This document shows, in pieces, positions 17,162 through 25,963 of a stretch of 64,000 nt of DNA. Every line of letters starts with the position of its first letter. Within the stretch, counting starts at the first letter, position 1. The stretch lies in contig NZ_JAFY01000005.1 of NCBI RefSeq assembly GCF_000526375.1, positions 248,001-312,000 on the forward strand. The letters are read 5' to 3'. A program made the position numbers and the translations under genes. Below the pieces are notes generated by a model. That model made no database searches. It had not been told where the DNA came from and was given only the letters and a program-made list of their open reading frames with translations. Source of the stretch: Aminiphilus circumscriptus DSM 16581 (GTDB lineage: Bacteria; Synergistota; Synergistia; Synergistales; Aminiphilaceae).

Positions 17162-17422
17162 TTAGCGGGGTTCCACCTGAAATTTGATAGCGGTGCGTTC
17201 CTCGCCGTCAATCTCGATCTTGGCGAAAGCAGGTATGCAGATCATGTCGATACCGTTGGGCGCCACGTACCCTCTGGCGATGGAAATGGATTTCACCGCC
17301 TGATTCACCGCCCCGGCACCGACGGCCTGCACCTCGACGCCCCCTTGTTCCCGAAGGACTGCGGCAATAGCACCCGCCACAGCCTTGGGTTGCGAGTTCG
17401 CGGATACCTTCAGGACCTCCAT
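17162..17422 (-). CDS. spoVS: Stage V sporulation protein S (SpoVS) homologue
   Basis: Small Alba-like protein of 86 aa, the exact usual length of SpoVS. It starts MEVLKVSANSQPKAVAGAIA and ends KIEIDGEERTAIKFQV, nearly the family consensus. In spore formers it affects septation and coat assembly; in non-sporulating bacteria it is widespread and probably binds nucleic acid. No other sporulation gene is in view. The start ATG 17422 follows GAGGAGGCGG. A frame extending to 17497 is upstream but unlike the family. It has its own promoter at 17564-17592. Confidence 0.93.
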   Translation of the reverse strand: MEVLKVSANSQPKAVAGAIAAVLREQGGVEVQAVGAGAVNQAVKSISIARGYVAPNGIDMICIPAFAKIEIDGEERTAIKFQVEPR

Positions 17423-17563
17423 GGACTTCCGCCTCCTCTCGGTCACACTTGAAAGCGAGACGGATTGAAAACCTGCATCCGCCATCTCTTCGTCCATAGT
17501 GGATCTCGCCGCGAAGAAACACTACATGAAGAAACAGTAATCAGAGACAGAGATCCGATGGTG

Positions 17564-17592
17564 AGTATATCCCTTTCTCAGAAACCGCGCAA
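17564..17592 (-). promoter_or_regulatory. Promoter upstream of spoVS
   Basis: On the minus strand TTGCGC (17592-17587) and TATACT (17569-17564) with a 17-nt spacer. The leader to the spoVS ATG is about 135 nt. Confidence 0.5.
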
Positions 17593-17632
17593 GCAAAGGA
17601 AGAACCAGCCCGCCATGGGGGAAAATCAAACG

Positions 17633-17691
17633 AAAAAAGACTGGAGAAGGCGAAGATCCCGATGGAATGCGGTCTTCGCCTTCTCCAGTCT
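17633..17691 (-). terminator. Rho-independent terminator of the small secreted protein gene
   Basis: A 19-bp stem (17673-17691 with 17638-17656) on the minus strand, followed directly by a run of T residues (17633-17638 read in reverse). It stands about 30 nt after the stop at 17720. Confidence 0.85.
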
Positions 17692-17719
17692 TCCGAGATC
17701 GCAAAAGGGCGAAACGGGT

Positions 17720-18142
17720 CTACTTCGCCACCTTCTTCATGTACACGTTGCCCTGAGGGATATAGTATTCGCCCTCGGGATAATTCACGAGCTGCCAGAG
17801 AAGGACCTTTCCCTTGTCCTCCAACCGCATCATGGCCCGCCCCTTGGTGTCGCTGACAAAACTCCGGAACTCCACAAGAAAGGCTCCATCCACGTATTTC
17901 CCGTAGATGCTGATCTCGCCATTGCTGGAGTCCACCTTGGCCCCATTTTCGGCGGTGGCCTCATGGGACCCCTTGATGATGTCATTCTTCTGCGTCAGAT
18001 TGATGGTGAAGGTGTCCCCCGCCTCGTTTTTCCACGTCCATTTCCCGGAGAAATTCGGAATGGTCGCCGCCGCCAGAGACGCGCCGGCGAAGAGAGCCAG
18101 AAGAGCGACAGCGGTGCATACTGCAAAAAGAGACTTCTTCAT
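17720..18142 (-). CDS. Small secreted protein, function unknown
   Basis: Protein of 140 aa with a clear signal peptide (MKKSLF, hydrophobic core, cleavage likely after ASLAA). The mature part begins IPNFSGKWTWKNEAGDTFTINLTQ, a pattern of beta strands like lipocalin-type or META-like small barrels, but no specific family is recognised. The ribosome binding site AGGAGG lies before ATG 18142. It is single-gene, with a strong terminator. It is probably periplasmic or secreted. The gap 18143-18393 shows nothing definite. Confidence 0.75.
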   Translation of the reverse strand: MKKSLFAVCTAVALLALFAGASLAAATIPNFSGKWTWKNEAGDTFTINLTQKNDIIKGSHEATAENGAKVDSSNGEISIYGKYVDGAFLVEFRSFVSDTKGRAMMRLEDKGKVLLWQLVNYPEGEYYIPQGNVYMKKVAK

Positions 18143-18393
18143 GATTCGAGATTACCTCCTTAGATGTCTGGCTGAGCTTCGTTTTTTCCTTGATCTCTCG
18201 TGCCCAAGCATAGAGCGTCTTGCAAACCCTCGCGTGCCGCCCTCGACGTCGCCTTCAGGCGAGACCGAACACCCCCTTTTCGGGAAGAATTCGCGAGTTG
18301 AACGCAGTCGAACAAAAGACTAGCACACCTCGAAGAAGAGACATGCGTAATTTCCCGTAGAACCACGGAGGCAGGGAGGCTTTTTCCCGTGAC

Positions 18394-19029
18394 TCACTCG
18401 TTTCGTTCCGGGGAATGCGCGTTTTCCGTGGAACGCGCCGCCTTGGAAACCGGCATGATGTGTCTTTCATCGAGAATTCCGAACACGATCAGGAGAAAGA
18501 GCAACCCATTGCCGAAATAGACGGCTTTCAACGGGGCGGGAATATGCATGCAGTCGAGGAAACCCAGCGAAGGGTAGGCCGATTCGAGATGAATGCCCGC
18601 AACGTGATACCCCACGTATTCCACGAAAAGAAGACACGGCACATAGAGAAGATATCCGAGCAAAACTCGTCCCCCTGCGGAAACGACACCGACGGATTCG
18701 GCGACGCGCTTGGTCAGGTAATGAAGCAGACAGAAGGCCGTAGGCCATGCGAAAAGGGGGAAAAGGGGAAAGGACAGGAGCTTCACGTCAAACCGCCCGT
18801 AGGAATACACGTTCCTGAAAATACACAGATATCCGAAGGAGATCAAAAGCCCCACGGCAAAATGAAGGGGGACATCCTCCCGAGAGACGAAATGGAGATA
18901 GCCTAAGGCAAGCGCGGATGTCACGACAAAGAGCGCACCCGGAGCCACGCCCCAGAGGAAAAAGAGAATCAGGAGCCCGAGAAAGAACAGGATGTCGCCC
19001 TTCGGCAGTTTTCGACGGTTCACGGACAT
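18394..19029 (-). CDS. Integral membrane protein, function unknown
   Basis: Protein of 211 aa with about six hydrophobic segments, beginning just after a basic N-terminus (MSVNRRKLPKGD) and ending in a charged tail. Charged or polar residues in the membrane part include YVGYHVAGIHLES near residue 145. No family is recognised. The ATG at 19029 is chosen over 19107 because AAGGAG stands before it and the longer frame overlaps the upstream gene. It lies 16 nt after the DUF1571-like gene, so the two are likely one transcript and may act together at the envelope. Confidence 0.7.
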   Translation of the reverse strand: MSVNRRKLPKGDILFFLGLLILFFLWGVAPGALFVVTSALALGYLHFVSREDVPLHFAVGLLISFGYLCIFRNVYSYGRFDVKLLSFPLFPLFAWPTAFCLLHYLTKRVAESVGVVSAGGRVLLGYLLYVPCLLFVEYVGYHVAGIHLESAYPSLGFLDCMHIPAPLKAVYFGNGLLFLLIVFGILDERHIMPVSKAARSTENAHSPERNE

Positions 19030-19045
19030 TCTCTCCTTACCACGA

Positions 19046-19855
19046 TCACCGGGACGGGGAGTTGCCGGGAAAATCGTAGGCGGGATTTTCCGGAGAAAAC
19101 TCCGCATCCGAAAAACCGGGATTTTCCCTCAGGTCCTCGTACATGTAGTCCTCCACAAGCCGTTGGTCCCCGTCCTCAAAATCCCAGCTCCGAACCCGCT
19201 TCGGAAGCGACGTCTCTTTTTGGAAACAGAATTCCGTCCTGTAGCAGTAAAGGTCGGCGTTCTTCCACTTCGGCAGCTCAAGGATGATACACTCTTCCTC
19301 TCCATCCTCCGGAGAGGGATAAAGGCGCAAGCCGCTCGCGCTCGTTTCCCGGAGCAGTTCCACATTTTCCCGAAGGATGCGGAACAGATACGGCAATCCC
19401 GCTTCTGTCACGGGATGCCTGCTCGAGGCAGTCGCCTTCGCTCCCAGAGGATCGAGATTCACGGCGACGAAGGAGCCGAACCCGCCGGGATGGACGTGAA
19501 TTCTGCCTTCATTCCAGTCCGGCCTCCACAGAAGTTCCTGCCCCTTCTTCTCCGTCCCGACCCACCGCATGTAGACACTTCGCGGATCGACCCTGAACTT
19601 GAGAAAAATCACTTCCTCCGGAAGCTGCCGTCCGTCCTTCCACTCCCGCTTGGTGAACAGGCAGGAATACTCCCGGAGTCCTCCCATCGCGGCCTCGAAT
19701 CGAGCAAGCAGTTCCTCCGCCGCGGCAAGGGCGTCCCCGTCACGGAGCACACGCTCGTCACCGAAAGAGGAAAGCACGGTCAAACAGAGCAGACAGATCG
19801 CGACAAAAAAAGAAGCAAGACAACCTCGACTCCGGATTCCTCGATGCAGGAGCAT
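19046..19855 (-). CDS. DUF1571-like secreted protein
   Basis: Protein of 269 aa with an N-terminal signal segment (CLASFFVAICLLCLTVL) and probable periplasmic location. The pattern GLREYSCLFTKREWKDG, then FLKFRVDPRSVYMRW and HPGGFGSFVAVNLDP, is that of DUF1571 proteins, which are thought to have a LolA/LolB-like fold and may bind lipid. This assignment is by eye. ATG 19855 has GGTGGAG just before it; a TTG at 19888 is less likely. It is paired with the membrane protein gene downstream and divergent from the PNPOx-like gene at 20047. Confidence 0.7.
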   Translation of the reverse strand: MLLHRGIRSRGCLASFFVAICLLCLTVLSSFGDERVLRDGDALAAAEELLARFEAAMGGLREYSCLFTKREWKDGRQLPEEVIFLKFRVDPRSVYMRWVGTEKKGQELLWRPDWNEGRIHVHPGGFGSFVAVNLDPLGAKATASSRHPVTEAGLPYLFRILRENVELLRETSASGLRLYPSPEDGEEECIILELPKWKNADLYCYRTEFCFQKETSLPKRVRSWDFEDGDQRLVEDYMYEDLRENPGFSDAEFSPENPAYDFPGNSPSR

Positions 19856-20046
19856 TTTTCTCCACCGTCCTCTCCGCTTCCGGTTCAAGAATCCGCCCAG
19901 GGTTGCCCGCTTGCTTTTTCCCTTTTTTCATTCTACCATTCTCGCGGTCTACTGAACATTTTTGCGGAGAGAAAACGCACTCGCGCATCGGGCCCGCCGC
20001 CGTCACTTCGCCCAGAAGCGCTCCTGTGAGTAGGGGAGGGAATGCC

Positions 20047-20514
20047 GTGAGAAGAAAGGACAAGGAAATCACCGAGCGCCACCTTCTGGAGGATGTTCTG
20101 CGAAGGAGCGAGATCTGCCGCCTGGCCCTGTTCGACGAGGAATATCCCTACATCGTTCCCCTGAACTTCGGCTACGAGGACGGAAAACTCTTCCTTCACG
20201 GCGCGACGTCAGGGAAAAAACTCGACCTGATCCGCAGAGACCCTAGGGTCGCCTTTGAAGTGGAGACGGATCTGCAGATTCTGACCGCGGAAAATCCCTG
20301 CAACTGGAGCATGCGCTACCGCAGCGTCGTGGGCCGCGGAACGGCGACCATCCTTGAAACCCCCGAAGAAAAAAGACACGGATTGAACGCTGTGATTACC
20401 CATTACGGGAAGGAACCCTTTCCTTTTTCCGACGCGGCGCTTCAGGCCGTTGCGGTGATCCGGGTGGACATCGCGGACATGACCGGCAAAGAATCAGGGT
20501 TCAAGCAATCCTAG
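20047..20514 (+). CDS. Pyridoxamine 5'-phosphate oxidase-like flavoprotein (NimA type)
   Basis: Split-barrel flavin-binding protein of 155 aa. Seen: RLALFDEEYPYIVPLNFGYEDGKLFLHGA, GKKLDLIRRDPRVAFEVE and SVVGRGTATIL, the usual order in PNPOx-like proteins related to nitroimidazole reductase NimA. It probably reduces a small molecule using FMN; the substrate is not evident. The start is GTG 20047, 6 nt after GGGAGGG. A MITE is inserted at its stop: the terminal CTAG is the target duplication and includes the stop codon. Confidence 0.85.
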   Translation: MRRKDKEITERHLLEDVLRRSEICRLALFDEEYPYIVPLNFGYEDGKLFLHGATSGKKLDLIRRDPRVAFEVETDLQILTAENPCNWSMRYRSVVGRGTATILETPEEKRHGLNAVITHYGKEPFPFSDAALQAVAVIRVDIADMTGKESGFKQS

Positions 20515-20613
20515 GGAAGCTCTGAATAAAGGCCTTTCGCCTTCCCTTGACTCGGGTCGCATCAGGCTCTGCGAGGCGCCCCGCGGGGCTGACGCAGCCT
20601 TTTCAGAGATTCC
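20515..20613. repeat. MITE copy A (99 bp) with CTAG target duplication
   Basis: Non-coding element with imperfect terminal inverted repeats: the left end is GGAAGCTCTGAATAAAGG, and the right end read in reverse is GGAATCTCTGAAAAGGC. It is flanked by the direct 4-bp duplication CTAG at 20511-20514 and 20614-20617. About 85-90% identical to copy B (21818) and, reversed, copy C (29912). End sequence and YTAR-like target resemble IS5-group elements. The gap 20618-20866 after it holds no clear gene. Confidence 0.85.
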
Positions 20614-20866
20614 CTAGCGGGAAGAACATCCTAGCCAGGGTCTTTTTTCGCAGGTTCGCCTGGTTCTTTGCAGCAGGGCATCGCACCAGGCGGATCTGCG
20701 TTGTCTCCGGCTGGGAAGAGAGGCGTTTCGGAGGAATTTTTCCGAGACACCGTAGAAAACAAAAAGAGACCGTGTTCCAGGCAATGAGAGCCCTGATGCG
20801 GTTTTCCCGCGCTTTCCGCTTCCGCCTCCTTCGTCCTCCGTCTCTTGAAAGACCTCCTGCCGTCTC

Positions 20867-21796
20867 TCAGCGCTCGTCGAAAAGGGACTGGGGATCCACA
20901 AGCTGTCCTCCGAGACAAAGCCCGAAATGGAGGTGTGGCCCCGTGGCTCTGCCGGTCATTCCGGACTTTCCGAGAACCTGTCCCCTCCGCACCAGATCGC
21001 CTTCTTTCACTGCAATTTCCGAGAGATGCATGTAGAGGGAGATCATGCCGTTCCCCGAATCGATGTAAACACTCTTGCCCGCATAGTAGTGCTCTCCGGT
21101 GAGGATGACCATGCCCTCCACCGCAGCTTTCACGGGTGTTCCGGAGGCTGCGCGGAAATCGACTCCACCATGGGGGGCTCTCGGTTTGTCGTTCAGGATA
21201 CGTCTTCCCCCGTAGGGGCTCGTGACCACGCCGGGCACCGGACGCTGGAGGGGCAATGTCCAGTAACGCCGCGCCGTGAAGGTCTTCCGGGCTTTCAGGA
21301 CCTGCTCCCGCTCCCGGGCGATACGCTCGAGAACATCCTTTGGAGGGGTCACCATCTTCTCCGGAAGCGAGAGTCTGGTCTCGGGATAGTGTTTTGCCCG
21401 CACTGCGATCTTCCGCTGCAGGACAACTTTCTCCCCTTCTACATCCGCCACGAGACGAAGCGTCTGCGTCCCCGGCTTGGCCTTGCCCACCTCGGTACCG
21501 AGAAGGATCTCTCCCTCGCAATCACCGCCACGGCAGCGCAGCTCCACATCCAGGGAAATACCGAGCCAGGCCACCCGGAGCGTTTTCGGCTTCGAGACCG
21601 CAGGAAGGCGGACTCGAAGCCGAAAGGGTTCGCCGATGTGCACGGTCTCCGGACACTCCACCCCTATCGGCGCAACGGCGATGGCCGTGGAAGCACTCAC
21701 TCCCATCCCGAAGAGAAACCAGGCGAGAAAAATCAGAGAGGACCATCGCCGCCCCTTTTCCGCGGAACCTTCCCTTCCGTCACTCCTCCGTTCCAT
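20867..21796 (-). CDS. M23-family peptidoglycan endopeptidase
   Basis: Secreted or periplasmic LytM-type protein of 309 aa. It has an N-terminal signal or anchor segment (about residues 20-40), then beta-sandwich-like sequence with a CRGGDC loop (about 45-140). The C-terminal M23 domain has HGGVDF (zinc His and Asp near 209) and HLHFG near 289, so the metal site is complete. It probably trims cell-wall peptides. The start ATG 21796 has GGAGGGGA upstream. MITE copies flank it on both sides (A downstream, B upstream). Confidence 0.9.
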   Translation of the reverse strand: MERRSDGREGSAEKGRRWSSLIFLAWFLFGMGVSASTAIAVAPIGVECPETVHIGEPFRLRVRLPAVSKPKTLRVAWLGISLDVELRCRGGDCEGEILLGTEVGKAKPGTQTLRLVADVEGEKVVLQRKIAVRAKHYPETRLSLPEKMVTPPKDVLERIAREREQVLKARKTFTARRYWTLPLQRPVPGVVTSPYGGRRILNDKPRAPHGGVDFRAASGTPVKAAVEGMVILTGEHYYAGKSVYIDSGNGMISLYMHLSEIAVKEGDLVRRGQVLGKSGMTGRATGPHLHFGLCLGGQLVDPQSLFDER

Positions 21797-21817
21797 ATTT
21801 CCCCTCCTTTATATTTT

Positions 21818-21917
21818 GGAAGCTCTGAAGAAAGGCCTTTCGCTTTTCCTTGACTCGGGTCGCATCAGGCTCTGCGAGGCGCCCTGCGGGGCTGACGCAA
21901 CCTTATTCAGAGATTCC
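21818..21917. repeat. MITE copy B (100 bp) with TTTT target duplication
   Basis: Same element and orientation as copy A. Ends GGAAGCTCTGAAG and, reversed, GGAATCTCTGAATAAGG. Flanked by TTTT at 21814-21817 and 21918-21921. It sits between the M23 peptidase start and the glycosyltransferase gene, so it may affect the promoters there. Confidence 0.85.
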
Positions 21918-22192
21918 TTTTCATTTTTCACAGGCCATTCACGGCATTCGTCGCAACACGTTCCATGACCGTTTCCCTCGTCATCGACCGCTTTGGCACC
22001 CCACAAGGTGCCATTCTCCCTGCTTCATGCGGCGGTGGCAAGATCCCTTCCGATCCGATTCCGCCATTATGCGGCTTGACCGAAAAGAAGCCATGCAAGA
22101 AGATTGGGGAAATCATCGGTATCACACGAACAGCGACCCCGGCGGCGATGTGCGGCACTCCGCCTTCCTCGCCGTAATCCTCTGGAGGCGTC

Positions 22193-23347
22193 ATGAAACC
22201 TGTGCAGATCACCTACATCACCGCCGGCAACGGCCACAAAACCGCTGCCATGGCACTTCGAGAAGCGTTGAACGCACGAAACGTTCCCAACGTGGTCACG
22301 GACATCTTCAATTTTTCCAACACCGTCTTCCGTTGGTCCTACAGCGATGCCTACGACTTCATCAGCGAACATTCTCACCTGGCCTGCCGCTTCGTCTACG
22401 AACTGCTCGACCGCGACAGAAATTCCAGCGGCGTGGTTCGCCTCGTGGAAAAGCTCCGTGTGAACAACGTGAAGGGATTCATGCGCTTTATCGAGGAAAA
22501 CATGCCCGACGTGGCGTTGTGCACCCATTATTTTCCGGCGAACGTCCTCTCGCGCATGAAAGAACAGGATCTCTACCGAGGAAAGATTTACACGGTGGTC
22601 ACCGACTACGGCCTTCACAAGCTCTGGAAAAACGACTGCGTGGACGGTTACTTCGTGGCCGGAGACTGGGTCCGTGACGCCCTTCTGGAAATGGGAGTGG
22701 AACGAGAGCGTATCGTCCTCTCGGGAATTCCCGTGCTCCGAAAGTATGCGGCCCTGCATCCCGAGGCCGCGGAGGTCGCCCCAAAAACACCCGTCTCGCC
22801 TCCGCCGACGCTCTGCCCTCCCAAAGAAGAGCTTTTCTCGGTACTCTTCGTGACAAGTGCGATTCCGGACAACCAGGCCATCCGGATCATGCGGGACATC
22901 TTCGACGCGGGAATGCCTCTTGCGCTGACGGTGGTGACCGGAAGAAACCGGGATCTCCTGAGAAAGATCGACGACATGGATTCCTCGGAAACGGTCGTTT
23001 TTCGCAAGTTCGGTTTTGTGAACAATCTTCACGAACTCATGGCCGGAGCGGACGTGATGATCACAAAACCGGGGGGGCTCACCGTGAGCGAAGCCCTCTG
23101 CGCAGGCGTCCCCCTCCTTTTGGTGAACCCCATCCCCTATCAGGAGTTGTACAACGCCGCCTATCTCCAGGAAAAAGGTGCGGGCATTCTCGCTCCGGAC
23201 GAAGAGGACGTAGTCACCTATCTCCGCCTTCTCTTCGCCGACGAGGAAAAGCGTCGGGAAATGCGCAGGAACGCACTGGCCATCGCGGCCCCCCTGGCGG
23301 CAGATGTGATCGCCGAGACGATCATCGCTGAAGGAGTATGTTCCTGA
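22193..23347 (+). CDS. UgtP/MGDG synthase-like glycosyltransferase
   Basis: GT28-type glycosyltransferase of 384 aa. The N-terminal part has the MGDG-synthase pattern: ITYITAGNGHKTAAMALREAL, and DVALCTHYFPANVLSRM. The C-terminal nucleotide-sugar site is GFVNNLHELMAGADVMITKPGGLTVSEAL near residue 285. It probably transfers a sugar from UDP- to a diacylglycerol or related lipid at the inner membrane. ATG 22193 follows CTGGAGGCG. The 270 nt before it show no other gene. Downstream is a terminator shared with the next, convergent gene. Confidence 0.88.
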   Translation: MKPVQITYITAGNGHKTAAMALREALNARNVPNVVTDIFNFSNTVFRWSYSDAYDFISEHSHLACRFVYELLDRDRNSSGVVRLVEKLRVNNVKGFMRFIEENMPDVALCTHYFPANVLSRMKEQDLYRGKIYTVVTDYGLHKLWKNDCVDGYFVAGDWVRDALLEMGVERERIVLSGIPVLRKYAALHPEAAEVAPKTPVSPPPTLCPPKEELFSVLFVTSAIPDNQAIRIMRDIFDAGMPLALTVVTGRNRDLLRKIDDMDSSETVVFRKFGFVNNLHELMAGADVMITKPGGLTVSEALCAGVPLLLVNPIPYQELYNAAYLQEKGAGILAPDEEDVVTYLRLLFADEEKRREMRRNALAIAAPLAADVIAETIIAEGVCS

Positions 23348-23412
23348 GGCATGGAAAGACAGCTCTCGAAAGGCGGGGTGACATCCTTTTCCCCCGGGAA
23401 AACACCGTATCC

Positions 23413-23444
23413 AAAAAAGGTGGAGGCCGAAAAGCGCCTCCACC
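23413..23444 (-). terminator. Terminator between convergent genes
   Basis: 9-bp stem (23436-23444 with 23419-23427) followed on the minus strand by six T residues (23418-23413). It ends the small coiled-coil gene at 23451 and can also stop reading from the glycosyltransferase. Confidence 0.8.
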
Positions 23445-23450
23445 GCGAAT

Positions 23451-23693
23451 TTACCCGCTTCTCTTCCGCCGGAGTTGTTCCAGTTCGCCCCGCGTTTTCT
23501 CGATATCCGCCGAGATCGTGCGAATCCATTCGTTCCGTTTCGCCTGATCCATCGTCTTTGATTTCGGATCGCTCTGGAGAAAACGAAGCTTCTTCTCCTG
23601 GATTTCCAGCCACTCTTCTTTCATCTTCTCCAGCTCGAAATCAGCCCGATCGTCCGCAGTTTCGTTCTCTTCCCGGACGAACGCCCTGCTCAT
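23451..23693 (-). CDS. Small coiled-coil protein, function unknown
   Basis: Protein of 80 aa, highly charged, almost entirely heptad-like helix (ELEKMKEEWLEIQEKKLRFL, then ISADIEKTRGELEQLRRKR). No family is recognised and no signal peptide is present. AAGGATTG stands about 10 nt before ATG 23693. It has a strong terminator right after the stop and follows the 147-aa protein gene by 63 nt, so it may be the last gene of the dehydrogenase operon. Confidence 0.6.
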   Translation of the reverse strand: MSRAFVREENETADDRADFELEKMKEEWLEIQEKKLRFLQSDPKSKTMDQAKRNEWIRTISADIEKTRGELEQLRRKRSG

Positions 23694-23756
23694 CGCGCAT
23701 CAATCCTTCCTTTTTTCTTTTTTCATCCTCTCGGAGTCGCTCCTTGCCGGAGCATT

Positions 23757-24200
23757 TCAAGACTCTCCCGGAGAAAGGGAATCTCCGTCGTCATCCACCA
23801 CACACGGCCACGAGGCCACCGAGGTTATCCCCTTGGCACTTTTCACGTTCGTCTGCCTGAGGCGGATCTCGTGGGTCGCCGCGTTCACTTCGCTCAAGAA
23901 AACCGACAGGGTCTTCGGCACGGGACCGTCGCTCATGAGAACGATCCACAGAGGGTCCTCACCTTCTCCGCTTTCTTGCGTACCATCCCGAAGATCGGTG
24001 CGCAACACGAGAAAACGCGCATTTTTCTTCCGTTTTCCCTGGGACCTCACATAGGCTTTCGCTCGCTCGTTGGAGCTGAACAGCCGCACCGAGGCAATGC
24101 GCCCCTCTTCGTCATTCGACTCCACCACTGCATTGTAAAGGATCCGCCGTTTTCGTTCCCGTACTTCTCCGGCCTCCCCCACGCTCAACCCCTCTTTCAC
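23757..24200 (-). CDS. Protein of unknown function (147 aa)
   Basis: Not recognised. Charged soluble protein; ILYNAVVESNDEEGRIASVRLFSSNERAKAYVRSQGKRKKN suggests a small alpha/beta domain, and the C-terminus is acidic. GTG 24200 is chosen since GGAG of the upstream gene end serves as ribosome binding site. Only 1 nt separates it from the dehydrogenase stop at 24202, so the two are translationally linked. A longer frame starting at 24338 lies inside the dehydrogenase gene and is rejected. Confidence 0.6.
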   Translation of the reverse strand: MKEGLSVGEAGEVRERKRRILYNAVVESNDEEGRIASVRLFSSNERAKAYVRSQGKRKKNARFLVLRTDLRDGTQESGEGEDPLWIVLMSDGPVPKTLSVFLSEVNAATHEIRLRQTNVKSAKGITSVASWPCVVDDDGDSLSPGES

Positions 24201-24201
24201 G

Positions 24202-25116
24202 TCATCTCCGGTAGAGTTTGAACAAGGCCTGGGTTCCCTCGTTTTCTCCGCCCTCTCCGGCGAGGCGCTCGTAAAGACCGAGAGAGGTTCTGAGGCCGGG
24301 AGTGTCCAAATGCAGCTCTTCCGCCGACGCAAGGGCAATGCGCATGTCCTTGATGAAATGTTTCACATAAAAACCGGGCTCGAAATCCCCCGCGAGCATT
24401 CGTGGTCCCAGCTTCGACAGTGTCCAGCTCCCCGCTGCACCGCTCTCTATACTGGCAAGCACCTTCCTTGGGTCCAGACCAGCTTTCTCCGCGTAGGCAA
24501 GGGCCTCGCACACGCCCATCATCTGAGAGGCGATGACGATCTGGTTCGCCATTTTTGTGTGCTGACCGCTCCCGGCCTTCCCCTGGTAGACGATGTTCTT
24601 GCCCATGACCTGGAAGAGCGGGAGAATGCACCGATAGGCATCCTCGTCACCACCGACCATGATGGAAAGCCGTGCTTCCCGCGCTCCGAGATCGCCTCCC
24701 GAAACCGGCGCATCCAGTGCCGCGACTCCTCGTTGCGACGCTTCGCCATGAATGCGCACCGCCAACTCCGGGCTGGAAGTGGTCATATCCACCACGTAAC
24801 ATCCCCTGCGTACGGAAGCCAGGATGCCCCCTTCACCAAAATAAACTTCTTCCACATCCCTGGGGAAACCCACCATGGTGATCACGACATCGCTTCGAGC
24901 GGCAAGCTCTCCTACCGTGTCACACCAAAAGGCTCCCTGCGCGACAAGTTCCTCCGCTCTGGATTTGGTTCTGTTGTAAACGCAGAGAGGATATCCCGCG
25001 GCATGTATATGCCCCGCCATGCTCCGTCCCATGACACCAAGGCCGATGAATCCCACGACGGGCAGTGTCGTATTCGATCCATCCCCACAACCGAAGGAAA
25101 CAGCCATTCCGTCCAT
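24202..25116 (-). CDS. Beta-hydroxyacid dehydrogenase (3-hydroxyisobutyrate dehydrogenase family)
   Basis: NAD(P)-dependent oxidoreductase of 304 aa. Rossmann motif GFIGLGVMGRSMAGHI near residue 20, substrate loop DAPVSGGDLGAREARLSIMVGG near 130 and the catalytic lysine in GSGQHTKMANQ near 180. It probably reduces or oxidises a small 2- or 3-hydroxy acid such as tartronate semialdehyde or hydroxyisobutyrate; the substrate is not fixed by sequence. ATG 25116 has AAGGAGGAGAGG before it, better than the upstream TTG. It heads a likely three-gene run with the 147-aa and coiled-coil proteins. Confidence 0.9.
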   Translation of the reverse strand: MDGMAVSFGCGDGSNTTLPVVGFIGLGVMGRSMAGHIHAAGYPLCVYNRTKSRAEELVAQGAFWCDTVGELAARSDVVITMVGFPRDVEEVYFGEGGILASVRRGCYVVDMTTSSPELAVRIHGEASQRGVAALDAPVSGGDLGAREARLSIMVGGDEDAYRCILPLFQVMGKNIVYQGKAGSGQHTKMANQIVIASQMMGVCEALAYAEKAGLDPRKVLASIESGAAGSWTLSKLGPRMLAGDFEPGFYVKHFIKDMRIALASAEELHLDTPGLRTSLGLYERLAGEGGENEGTQALFKLYRR

Positions 25117-25327
25117 GTCCTCTCCTCCTTGCATCACCAACAGATTCCGGACGCCTCACTCTCTGAAAACAGGGACCGGAAACCGTTCAAAGAAAACCCT
25201 CGCGGGGTTTCCGCATGTTCCTCCATTGTACCAAACTACCGGAATTCCGGAGCACCTTCGCCAGCCGAGAGCGTGCTATACTGCGATAAAGAAAGAGCGA
25301 CAGATCCGCTATCGGAGTGATGATCTC

Positions 25328-25918
25328 GTGTACACAGTGGGTATTCTTCTCTTTCGCCACGTGGAAGAACTCGATTTTGTGGGTCCTTTCGAGGTGCTTT
25401 CCTACGTGAACAAGATTTTTCCGGAAAGCACTCGCGTCTTGCTCACGGCGGAAACACTCCACCCCGTGGACTGTTTCAACGGCATGCGCGTCCTTCCTCA
25501 TGCGACGTTCGACGAGTGTCCCCCCCTAGATGTTCTTGTCGCCCCTGGAGGCAAAGGGCGGATCGACGCCATGAAGCACATGCGAATACTCGATTTTGTG
25601 CGGAACCAATCCCGCTCGGCCCGGTACGTCACGTCGGTGTGTACCGGAGCATTCCTTCTTGCGGAAGCCGGGCTGCTCCGGGGAAAATGCGCCACCACTC
25701 ACGGTAACGCCCTTGTGGAACTCGCGGCATACCCTTTCGTGACCGTAACGCAAAGAAAGGTCGTCCAGGACGGAAACATCGTCACGGCCGGAGGCGTGAG
25801 TTCCGGCATCGACCTCGGCATACACATCCTGGCGTTGCTTTTCGGTCACGCTGTGGCGAAAAACGTGGCACACCTCATCGAATACGAACCGAACATATCC
25901 ACTTCGGGAGATTCCTGA
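25328..25918 (+). CDS. DJ-1/PfpI-family protein
   Basis: Class I glutamine-amidotransferase-like fold, 196 aa. VGILLFRHVEELDFVGPFEVL at the N-terminus, the elbow SVCTGAFLLAEAGLLRG with Cys near residue 102, then ATTHGNAL and GGVSSGIDLGI. The layout is close to isonitrile hydratase-type and AraC-N-terminal-like DJ-1 proteins. The reaction is unknown; the nucleophilic Cys is kept. The start is GTG 25328 with CGGAG upstream; a TATACT at 25277-25282 may be the -10 box. It is divergent from the dehydrogenase gene and followed by a secreted protein gene after 45 nt. Confidence 0.83.
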   Translation: MYTVGILLFRHVEELDFVGPFEVLSYVNKIFPESTRVLLTAETLHPVDCFNGMRVLPHATFDECPPLDVLVAPGGKGRIDAMKHMRILDFVRNQSRSARYVTSVCTGAFLLAEAGLLRGKCATTHGNALVELAAYPFVTVTQRKVVQDGNIVTAGGVSSGIDLGIHILALLFGHAVAKNVAHLIEYEPNISTSGDS

Positions 25919-25963
25919 CACTGGCGCAGGACACAAACCGAAAAAAGGAGCTGGAGAGAAACC

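Noticed and set aside
19046-19107. N-terminal extension of the membrane protein gene to 19107
   Set aside because: It would overlap the DUF1571-like gene, and the ribosome binding site fits ATG 19029.
22067-23443. 458-codon minus-strand frame
   Set aside because: Opposite the glycosyltransferase with GT28 motifs; the minus frame is His/Val-rich shadow sequence.
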